Assembly (NCBI GenBank): GCA_945860645.1
Contig: CAMATG010000002.1
Span: forward strand, 1-50,831
Source: Candidatus Sulfopaludibacter sp. SbA3
GTDB taxonomy: Bacteria > Acidobacteriota > Terriglobia > Bryobacterales > Bryobacteraceae
Reading direction: 5' to 3'
Length of the DNA stretch: 50,831 nt
Part shown: piece by piece, positions 45,335 through 50,831 of the stretch
How the letters are laid out: every line of letters starts with the position of its first letter
Position numbering within the stretch: the stretch's first letter is position 1
Made by a program: the position numbers and the translations under genes
Notes under the pieces: generated by a model
The model's input: the letters and a program-made list of their open reading frames with translations, nothing else
Told to the model about the DNA's origin: nothing
Databases searched by the model: none

Positions 45335-46345
45335 ATGTCTGAATCCCGACGGTTGTTCCTGCAGGGCGGCGCCCGCGCTTTATCCGTGGCGGCAATGGCA
45401 AAGGAGGTCCTGGCCCAGACATCCGGCGCCTCGGCCACCGGCCTTCCCACCCGCGTCCTCGGCCGCACCGGCCAGCGCGTCTCCATCCTCTGCCTCGGCG
45501 GCTGGCACATTGGCTCCGTCAAAGATGACAACGAAGCCATCCGCATCATGCACGCCGCCATCGACGAAGGCATGACCTTCTTCGATAACGCCTGGGATTA
45601 CCACGACGGCCACTCCGAAGAGGTAATGGGCAAAGCCCTCGCCGGTGGCAAACGCCAGAAGGTCTTCCTCATGACCAAGAACTGCGAGCGCGATTACGCC
45701 GGGTCAATGAAGAACCTCGACGACTCTCTCCGCCGCCTCCAGACCGACCACCTCGACCTCTGGCAGTTCCACGAAATGGTCTACGATAATGACCCCGATT
45801 GGGTCTTCGAAAAAGGTGGCCTCAAAGCCGCCCTCGAAGCCAAAAAAGCGGGCAAAGTCCGCCACATCGGCTTCACCGGCCACAAGGACCCGCGCATCCA
45901 TCTCAAGATGCTCGCCAAGCCCTTCGACTGGGACACCGCCCAGATGCCCATCAACCTGCTCGACAATTTCTACCGCTCCTTCCAGCGCGAAGTCGTCCCC
46001 GTCTGCCTCAAGAAAAACGTCGGCGTCATTGGCATGAAAGGCCTCGCCGGCGGCGGCACGCAAGGCCGCCTGATCGAAAAACTCGGTATGACCGCGGTCG
46101 ACTGCTACAACTACTGCCTCTCGCTCCCCGTCACCGCCCAGGTCGTCGGCATCACCACCATGGCCCAGCTCAAAGAGGACATCGCCCTCGCCCGCAACTT
46201 CAAGCCCCTCGAAGCCGCCGCCCGCCAGTCGCTCCTCTCCAAAGTGAAGGACGAAGCCAGCGACGGCCGCCACGAACTCTTCAAATCCGCCAAAACCTAC
46301 GACGGCCCGCACCACCGCAAACAGCACGGCTTCGACATCGGCTAA
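45335..46345 (+). CDS. Tat-exported aldo/keto reductase
   Basis: A 336 aa AKR-superfamily protein. The Tat leader is [19 protein letters not shown]. The barrel starts with [21 protein letters not shown]. The catalytic Asp/Tyr/Lys/His set is suggested by [23 protein letters not shown] and DLWQFHEMV, and the C-terminal part has [19 protein letters not shown]-dependent members reduce carbonyls of sugars, but an exported member may work with a bound cofactor. The 3-keto-disaccharide hydrolase gene starts 2 bp after the stop, so the pair likely acts on keto-glycosides in the periplasm. Confidence 0.88.
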   Translation: MSESRRLFLQGGARALSVAAMAKEVLAQTSGASATGLPTRVLGRTGQRVSILCLGGWHIGSVKDDNEAIRIMHAAIDEGMTFFDNAWDYHDGHSEEVMGKALAGGKRQKVFLMTKNCERDYAGSMKNLDDSLRRLQTDHLDLWQFHEMVYDNDPDWVFEKGGLKAALEAKKAGKVRHIGFTGHKDPRIHLKMLAKPFDWDTAQMPINLLDNFYRSFQREVVPVCLKKNVGVIGMKGLAGGGTQGRLIEKLGMTAVDCYNYCLSLPVTAQVVGITTMAQLKEDIALARNFKPLEAAARQSLLSKVKDEASDGRHELFKSAKTYDGPHHRKQHGFDIG

Positions 46346-46347
46346 CC

Positions 46348-46980
46348 ATGCGCCTCCTCCTCGCGTTTCTCCTAATGCTGCCCCTCGCCGCGGCCGAGCC
46401 CGGCTTCGTCTCCCTGTTCGATGGAAAGTCGCTCGACGGCTGGTTCATCGTCAATAAGATGGGGCCCGGCTTCCTCGTCCGCGACGGCCTCATCGTCTGC
46501 CCCTTCGAGGGTGGCCAGAAGCTCATGACCGCCAAGGAATACGCGAACTTCGTCCTCCGCATCGAGTACAAACTCGAACAGGACGGCAACAACGGCATCG
46601 GCATCCGCGCCCCCCGCGACGGCCACACCTCCACCCTCGGCATGGAGATCCAGATCCTCGATCAAACCGGCCCCAAGTACAAGCCCATGCGCTTGAAACC
46701 CGAGCAGTACACCGGCTCCATCTACGACGTCTGGCCCGCTCGCACCGGATTCCTCAAGAAACCAGGCGAATGGAACGAACAGGAGATCCGAGCCGACGGT
46801 CGCCGCATCACCATCACCCTCAACGGCGCCATCATCCTCAACGCCGATCTCGACGACGTCCGCGAACCCGAAGTCTTAAAGAAGCACCCCGGCCTCGCCC
46901 GCAAGTCCGGCCACATCGTCCTACTCGGCCATCAGGCCCACGTCGAGTTCCGCAACATCCGCATCAAAGAACTCCCATAA
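46348..46980 (+). CDS. 3-keto-disaccharide hydrolase domain protein (DUF1080)
   Basis: A 210 aa protein not listed separately in the ORF track because its frame is merged into a longer shadow ORF (45799..46980). The ATG at 46348 opens a signal peptide ([17 protein letters not shown]). The DUF1080 fold is recognised by [59 protein letters not shown] and a C-terminal [11 protein letters not shown]. It is a concanavalin-like jelly-roll associated with cleavage of 3-keto-glycosides or with glycan binding. Coupling to the aldo/keto reductase 2 bp upstream supports a role in periplasmic sugar conversion. Confidence 0.9.
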   Translation: MRLLLAFLLMLPLAAAEPGFVSLFDGKSLDGWFIVNKMGPGFLVRDGLIVCPFEGGQKLMTAKEYANFVLRIEYKLEQDGNNGIGIRAPRDGHTSTLGMEIQILDQTGPKYKPMRLKPEQYTGSIYDVWPARTGFLKKPGEWNEQEIRADGRRITITLNGAIILNADLDDVREPEVLKKHPGLARKSGHIVLLGHQAHVEFRNIRIKELP

Positions 46981-47180
46981 CCGCCACCCGCCCCGCCCGT
47001 TCAGCCCCGGCCGCTAGCCCGCTAGCTCCGCGCCCGCCCGCCCAAGCCCCCGCCCGCCCGCCCAAGCCCGCCCGCCCCGCCCGGGGACACTCTGATCCCC
47101 AGTCCGATATGCCCCCCTGTCCGAAACGAAGGGTGTCCCCCAAGCCCGCCCGCCCGCCCCAGCCCGCCCAAAATCCCCCC
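46981..47180. repeat. C-rich, G-poor microsatellite-like tract
   Basis: About 200 bp between DUF1080 and the PaiB-like gene contain no plausible gene. The plus strand repeats CCCGCCCGCCCAAGC-like units: CCCGCCCGCCCAAGCCC occurs twice in succession, with shorter variants before and after. The complementary G-runs could form G-quadruplexes. A 58-bp inverted-repeat element is embedded in it. Confidence 0.75.
47083..47140. repeat. 58-bp element with 8-bp terminal inverted repeats
   Basis: GGGGACAC at one end and GTGTCCCC at the other are perfect inverted repeats. Internally, the minus strand has an imperfect direct repeat (TTTCGGACAGGGGG and TATCGGACTGGGGA). It breaks the C-rich tract on both sides and is compositionally distinct, so it looks like a REP- or MITE-type insertion. 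Confidence 0.55.
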
Positions 47181-47774
47181 TCAAACCCGCCCCTTAACCG
47201 CAACCCCCATCGGGTGCTCCCCCAGCGCCTCCGCCACGCTCTCCCGGTCCACCAACGGCCGGTTCTGGCTCACCTTCCATTTCCCTTCCCACCGCGCAAC
47301 AGGAATCTCAATCCCCGTAATCGCCCCCAACAGCTTGTCGATATACGCCCCCGGAGCATCGTCAATACTCCACGGCTCCGCCCGCTGCCCCTCAAAGTGC
47401 GCGGTCAAATCCGCCACCACCGCCCGCAACCGCTCAACATCAGTAAAAGTCCGCACCGTCCCATGCGCATGCACGGCAATGTAATTCCAAGTCGGCACTA
47501 CCCGCGGATCATCGGCCTTCGTCGCATAAAACCCCGGCGAAACATAATGCTGCGGCCCCTGAAAAATGGCAACCGCCGCCATCCCATCCGCGCCCGCCAA
47601 CGGGTTCCCCCGCGCCACATGTCCCACTAAAACGCCATCCCGCAACAACAGCGGCACGTGCGTCGCCTCCATCCCGTCCCCCAACATCACCACCAGCGTC
47701 GCCAGCGGAAACTCCCGCAGCAACGCCTCCATCACCTCCGGCCGGTCCTCCCGAAACAGCGGCGGCGTATACAT
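47181..47774 (-). CDS. PaiB-like FMN-binding protein
   Basis: A 197 aa protein of the FMN-binding negative transcriptional regulator family (PaiB), a split-barrel flavin-binding fold. Typical blocks: MYTPPLFREDRPEVMEALLREFP, GHVARGNPLAG, AIFQGPQHYVSPGFYATK and VPTWNYIAVHAHGTVR. Members are called regulators of sporulation or proteases in Bacillus, but here a flavin-dependent enzymatic or binding role is equally possible. It starts 3 bp after the serA stop and is probably co-transcribed with it. Confidence 0.88.
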   Translation of the reverse strand: MYTPPLFREDRPEVMEALLREFPLATLVVMLGDGMEATHVPLLLRDGVLVGHVARGNPLAGADGMAAVAIFQGPQHYVSPGFYATKADDPRVVPTWNYIAVHAHGTVRTFTDVERLRAVVADLTAHFEGQRAEPWSIDDAPGAYIDKLLGAITGIEIPVARWEGKWKVSQNRPLVDRESVAEALGEHPMGVAVKGRV

Positions 47775-47777
47775 CGC

Positions 47778-49016
47778 CTAGAACAGAATCCTAACCCGCA
47801 GCGTCCCCGGCACAGACTCCAGCCGCTTCTTCAACCGCAACGACTTCGCCCGCTCCCCGGCCTCAATATCAATCACCACATACCCAATATTGGGATCCGT
47901 CTGCAAATACTGCCCGGCAACGTTGATACTGTCTTCCGAAAAAATCGCATTAATCGACGACAGCACGCCCGGCTGGTTCCGATGAATATGCAGCAGCCTT
48001 TGCTGCCCCGGATGCGCCGGCAACGACACCTCCGGAAAATTCACCGCCGAAAGCGTCGACCCGTTATTGCTATACCGCAACAACTTCCCCGCCACCTCCA
48101 GCCCGATATTCTGCTGCGCCTCCATCGTGCTCCCGCCCACATGCGGCGTCAGAATCACGCGGTCCAGCCCCCGCAACGGCGAGTTGAACATGTCCCCCGT
48201 CGTCTTTGGCTCCGCCGGAAAAACGTCAATCGCCGCCCCGCCAATATGCCCCGCCCGGATCGCCGCCGCCAGCGCGTCAATGTCCACCACCGTCCCCCGC
48301 GACGCGTTCACCAAATGCGCGCCCGTCTTCATCCGCCCCAATTGCATCGCGCCAATCATCCCCTGCGTCTGCGGCGTCTCCGGCACATGCAGCGTCACCA
48401 CATCGGAATGCTGCAACAACTCATCCAGCGTCCCCACCGCCCGCGCATTTCCCAACGCCAACTTCGACTCCACATCGAAGTAAGCAACCTTCATCCCAAA
48501 CGATTCCGCCAGCAGCCCCACCTGCGTGCCAATATGGCCATACCCAACAATCCCCAGCCGCTTCCCCCGCACCTCATACGACCCCGCCGCCGACTTGTCC
48601 CATTCCCCCCGATGCGCCATCGCGTTCTTCCGCGGAATCCCCCGCATCAGCATCACCGTCTGCGCCACAACCAACTCCGCAACACTCCGGGTGTTCGAAA
48701 ACGGCGCATTAAACACCGGAACCCCCCGCGACTTCGCCGCCCCCAGTTCCACCTGGTTGGTGCCAATGCAGAAGCACCCCACCGCCGTCAGCCGCCGCGC
48801 GTGTTGAATGGCGCGCTCAGTCAAATGCGTAGCCGACCGCAGACCAAGAAAAAAGGTGTCCGCCAGTGCATGTTCCAACTCCGCGCCCGCCAGCGCGCCC
48901 TTATGTGTCTCAATCCAGCTATATCCGTCTGCGCGGAAAGCTTCAGCGGCGCTGGGGTGTATGCCCTCCAGCAGCAAGATCTTCATCTTGCTTTTGTCGA
49001 GCGACGTGCGTCCCAT
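47778..49016 (-). CDS. serA: D-3-phosphoglycerate dehydrogenase (E. coli type, ACT domain)
   Basis: First enzyme of serine synthesis: 3-phosphoglycerate + NAD+ to 3-phosphohydroxypyruvate. The 412 aa and the N-terminus GRTSLDKSKMKILLLEGIHPSA match the E. coli-type enzyme (410 aa), which supports the start at 49016. Substrate- and NAD-binding blocks: CFCIGTNQVEL, SNTRSVAELVVAQ, LGIVGYGHIGTQVG, LVNASRGTVVDIDAL and TPHVGGSTMEAQ with the catalytic His. The C-terminal ACT domain (LHIHRNQPGVLSSINAIFSEDSINVAGQYLQT) is the serine-feedback module. TATAAT lies 11 nt before the start. Confidence 0.95.
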   Translation of the reverse strand: MGRTSLDKSKMKILLLEGIHPSAAEAFRADGYSWIETHKGALAGAELEHALADTFFLGLRSATHLTERAIQHARRLTAVGCFCIGTNQVELGAAKSRGVPVFNAPFSNTRSVAELVVAQTVMLMRGIPRKNAMAHRGEWDKSAAGSYEVRGKRLGIVGYGHIGTQVGLLAESFGMKVAYFDVESKLALGNARAVGTLDELLQHSDVVTLHVPETPQTQGMIGAMQLGRMKTGAHLVNASRGTVVDIDALAAAIRAGHIGGAAIDVFPAEPKTTGDMFNSPLRGLDRVILTPHVGGSTMEAQQNIGLEVAGKLLRYSNNGSTLSAVNFPEVSLPAHPGQQRLLHIHRNQPGVLSSINAIFSEDSINVAGQYLQTDPNIGYVVIDIEAGERAKSLRLKKRLESVPGTLRVRILF

Positions 49017-49027
49017 GTATAAATCCC

Positions 49028-49033
49028 ATTATA
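49028..49033 (-). promoter_or_regulatory. -10 box (perfect TATAAT) of serA
   Basis: On the minus strand TATAAT lies 11 nt before the ATG at 49016. GGGACA, 18 bp further upstream (plus 49052-49057), matches a -35 box in 4 of 6 bases. The leader would be only a few nucleotides. Confidence 0.55.
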
Positions 49034-49062
49034 GAGGCCCCGGCGCCCGCCTGTCCCCAAAC

Positions 49063-49463
49063 CTACGCCCGCCCCGTCCGCGCCCGGTTCATCCCCGCCT
49101 CCAACCCCCGCAGCCGCTCCATCACCTCCCCAAACTCCGGAACCTCCCCAAAAATCATCTCCCCCATCGCGTCATAGTCCCGCCGCAACGCTCCCATCTG
49201 CTCCTCCGGCGGCAGCAGTCGCACCGTCCCCGGTACAGCCAGCTCATACCGAGCCTTCTTATCCGGATAGAACCGCATCTTAAACGCCACCACCTGCGCC
49301 AGCGTCTCAAAATCCCCCGCCGCCATCACCCACGCCTCACTCCCCGCCAGCTGATACAAGTCGTAATAATGCCGCGAATACCGCTCCGGCAAACGGTCCG
49401 GCCGGTGCGCCTGCTGATGCAAAATCGTCACCTTCTCCAAGAAAATTTCCGCTGGTGAGGGAT
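49063..49463 (-). pseudogene. C-terminal remnant of an AbiEii-type nucleotidyltransferase toxin
   Basis: From about codon 57 of the ORF (base 49452) the protein reads EIFLEKVTILHQQAHRP, RYSRHYYDLYQLAGSEAWV, VVAFKMRFYPDKKARYELAVPGTVRLLPP and LRRDYDAMGEMIFGEVPEFGEVMERL. This matches the C-terminal half of AbiEii/AbiGii toxin-family proteins. The N-terminal nucleotidyltransferase domain with its GSxxxD motif is missing; upstream codons (KQRPPDSAASRRLPRQGH) have no similarity to it. No AbiEi antitoxin gene is present. It is best read as a deletion remnant of a phage-defence toxin-antitoxin locus. A short functional product cannot be excluded. Confidence 0.75.
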
Positions 49464-49709
49464 TCTCTGTAATTTTCCATGTGGCGGTACTACTACCTGG
49501 GAGGCTGGGGCGTAGCCTTTGTCGGGCACGATCGAACAGGTGCAGATTAAAGTGACCTTGACGAGGTAGTCGCCGACTTGCCGCTGAATCGGGTGGTCTC
49601 TGCTTGCCGATCATTTTCAAGGTGAGCTTGCCTATGCGGTCTGGGCTTACCCGTTTTTCAGGCCGCAGACGTCGGTAGTGCCTTCGGCGTGCGTGCGAAG
49701 GGCGTGTTT
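49464..49709. other. Intergenic stretch beyond the AbiEii breakpoint
   Basis: About 245 bp with no gene I can support. Composition becomes less GC-rich from here to the right end. No tRNA, insertion sequence end or attachment site was recognised. Confidence 0.4.
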
Positions 49710-50696
49710 CTAAAACAGCTTGGGTGGCGGGATAGGGCTATGATTAACCCATGCCGCAATATTAGAGGCGAGATGGATCTTGGCTTCCCGGACTCTGGCA
49801 CTCATCTGCTGGTTGTTAGCTATATCTTCTCGTATTCGATCTAACAACTTCGGGATGTACTCATCTACTATCGAGATCAGTTCTAGATCGATCCCGCCTC
49901 GATCGAGCGATGAACCAAACAATATGTTCTCTATCAAGATGATATGACGATCAGGGAAGTTCAAATGGGTGCTCCAATTGTCTGATTCACCTCCGGCGAC
50001 CATTTTGCGAAGGGCCTTCCTTGCATTCTCCAGATGCCGGTTCTCGACAAAAATGACAGCCATTCCCCCAAAACAAAAATAGTTGCCCTTCTTAGCGCCC
50101 TCCTTGTAATAGTCCAATGCCTTCTGATTATCTTCTCGGACGCCGAATCCAAACCGGTAAATGTCCCCGATTCTTTCATATGCCATTGGTGATCCCAAGC
50201 GTGCGGCGTCCCGATATAGCTTAAGAGCTTCGACGTGGTCCTCAATGTAGCCCTGGAGTCCCAAGTAGTGCTTGTCGGCTTCATCGAGAATTGTGTCCCA
50301 TGGCTCAGCTTTTGGTTCCTCTTCGATAGCAAAGCAGGCGAACTCGGAATCGTCCGGTGTTAAGAGGTCGTCAGTGCGATCAGAGGTGGAAGGACTCGCC
50401 GACAAGCCCGGGTGAATTGCGGCTATTATTTTGATGACATCCGAAACGGACGCTCGGAAGAATTCACGGTTCTCAGACAGTCGAAGTCCCGCGGAAGCCA
50501 GCCTAGTATGCACGAATGCTTCGGCTGCATCACAATCGTGAAAAAAATCCTCATACACGACGATGAAGGGTGTTGCCACGCCGGTAACACCGGACAATTC
50601 GCTCGCCCGATCAGCAGGCTGTCTAGTCGTCTTGCCGACTTTTACCAGTCCAGGCATTGCACTATTCGCCAGTACATAAAGGTATCCAGAAGCCAT
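49710..50696 (-). CDS. GIY-YIG-like (T5orf172) domain fused to Sel1-like repeats
   Basis: A 328 aa protein. Residues 1-90 match the T5orf172/MUG113 branch of GIY-YIG-like nucleases: SGYLYVLANSAMPGLVKVGKT, RASELSGVTGV, CDAAEAFVHTRL and SENREFFRAS, with the Tyr, Arg and Glu candidates of the active site kept. A linker (SASPSTSDRTDDLLTPDD) leads to Sel1/TPR-like repeats near residues 145-220 (HVEALKLYRDAARLGSPMAYERIGDIY, NQKALDYYKEGAKKGNYF). The C-terminus is helical and unassigned. Base composition and codon use are clearly more AT-rich than the rest of the window, and it neighbours a defence-gene remnant, so horizontal acquisition is likely. Role unknown; nuclease-based defence is a guess. Confidence 0.75.
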   Translation of the reverse strand: MASGYLYVLANSAMPGLVKVGKTTRQPADRASELSGVTGVATPFIVVYEDFFHDCDAAEAFVHTRLASAGLRLSENREFFRASVSDVIKIIAAIHPGLSASPSTSDRTDDLLTPDDSEFACFAIEEEPKAEPWDTILDEADKHYLGLQGYIEDHVEALKLYRDAARLGSPMAYERIGDIYRFGFGVREDNQKALDYYKEGAKKGNYFCFGGMAVIFVENRHLENARKALRKMVAGGESDNWSTHLNFPDRHIILIENILFGSSLDRGGIDLELISIVDEYIPKLLDRIREDIANNQQMSARVREAKIHLASNIAAWVNHSPIPPPKLF

Positions 50697-50704
50697 TGGC
50701 GTTG

Positions 50705-50733
50705 ATTATGTCACACGCCGTTCGAAGCGTCAT
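50705..50733 (-). promoter_or_regulatory. Promoter of the GIY-YIG/Sel1 gene (ATGACG-17-CATAAT)
   Basis: On the minus strand ATGACG (plus 50728-50733) and CATAAT (plus 50705-50710) are 17 bp apart, with CATAAT 8 nt before the ATG at 50696, again pointing to a leaderless start. The remaining bases to the window end hold nothing I can assign. Confidence 0.5.
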
Positions 50734-50831
50734 CTGTCTTTGCGGGGAGCGGGGTCATGACCTTCCTTGCGTAATTGAGTATGGGCATATCGGCTACACG
50801 CGCTGGATGCCAGGTGGCTCAGTTGTGTTCT

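Noticed and set aside
45799-46980. 393-aa fusion ORF upstream of the DUF1080 domain
   Set aside because: The first 183 residues are Arg/Pro-rich antiphase reading of the aldo/keto reductase; the real protein begins at 46348 with a signal peptide.

Overview
The window looks like a high-GC chromosomal segment of an Acidobacteriota species, most likely near the Solibacter/Bryobacter group. That placement is an inference from gene content: a PadR regulator next to a duplicated-permease (ADOP) ABC protein, a TIGR02999-type ECF sigma factor fused in an operon to a kinase-TPR protein, a second kinase-TPR paralogue, Tat-exported Gfo/Idh/MocA, aldo/keto reductase and sugar-isomerase proteins, and a 3-keto-disaccharide hydrolase. 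About 50 protein genes, one tRNA gene and several regulatory sites can be supported.

Layout. 0-5 kb: end of a membrane glycosyltransferase-like gene, a DapF-family gene lacking the expected catalytic residues, a WbpA-type nucleotide-sugar dehydrogenase, a small beta-barrel, a GNAT acetyltransferase and a serine hydrolase. 5-8.6 kb (minus): dnaK-dnaJ-hspR heat-shock operon without grpE; a near-perfect sigma-70 promoter overlaps an HspR-type operator. 8.6-14.3 kb: orphan modA, an AI-2E-family membrane protein, then ECF sigma factor - Ser/Thr kinase - mtgA. 14.3-19.4 kb: a complete membrane formate dehydrogenase operon (fdoGHI-fdhE) whose catalytic subunit is read through an in-frame TGA as selenocysteine, with a SECIS-like hairpin. 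19.4-25.6 kb: padR-ADOP, a secreted metalloprotease-like protein and a second serine hydrolase.

25.6-30.8 kb: zinc-ribbon protein, Gfo/Idh-MFS pair, strong terminator, and a ThuA / sugar isomerase / racemase group. 30.8-33.5 kb: second kinase-TPR protein. 33.5-43.1 kb (minus): a nearly gapless run of nine genes. It holds an ABC ATPase - FtsX permease - LolA-like - outer-membrane-barrel set, then a three-subunit molybdenum hydroxylase with its own MoaD-like protein and an unrecognised partner. 43-49 kb: MscS channel, DUF3467 protein, tRNA-Asp(GTC), lipoprotein, aldo/keto reductase plus keto-glycoside hydrolase, a C-rich repeat tract with a small inverted-repeat element, PaiB-like protein and serA. 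49-50.8 kb: a composition shift, an AbiEii toxin remnant and a GIY-YIG(T5orf172)-Sel1 protein, looking like the edge of an acquired island.

Themes. Molybdenum recurs (modA, formate dehydrogenase, molybdenum hydroxylase, MoaD-like protein), and so does envelope biogenesis. The plus strand is G-rich on the left and C-rich on the right whatever the gene direction, with the switch near 25.6-28.5 kb, as expected close to a replication terminus. Several genes have a -10-like hexamer only 7-11 nt before the start codon, suggesting leaderless transcripts. The items most worth a second look are the Ser/Ser DapF, the selenoprotein operon, the trans-envelope four-gene set, the unknown gene coupled to the MoaD-like gene, and the right-hand island.
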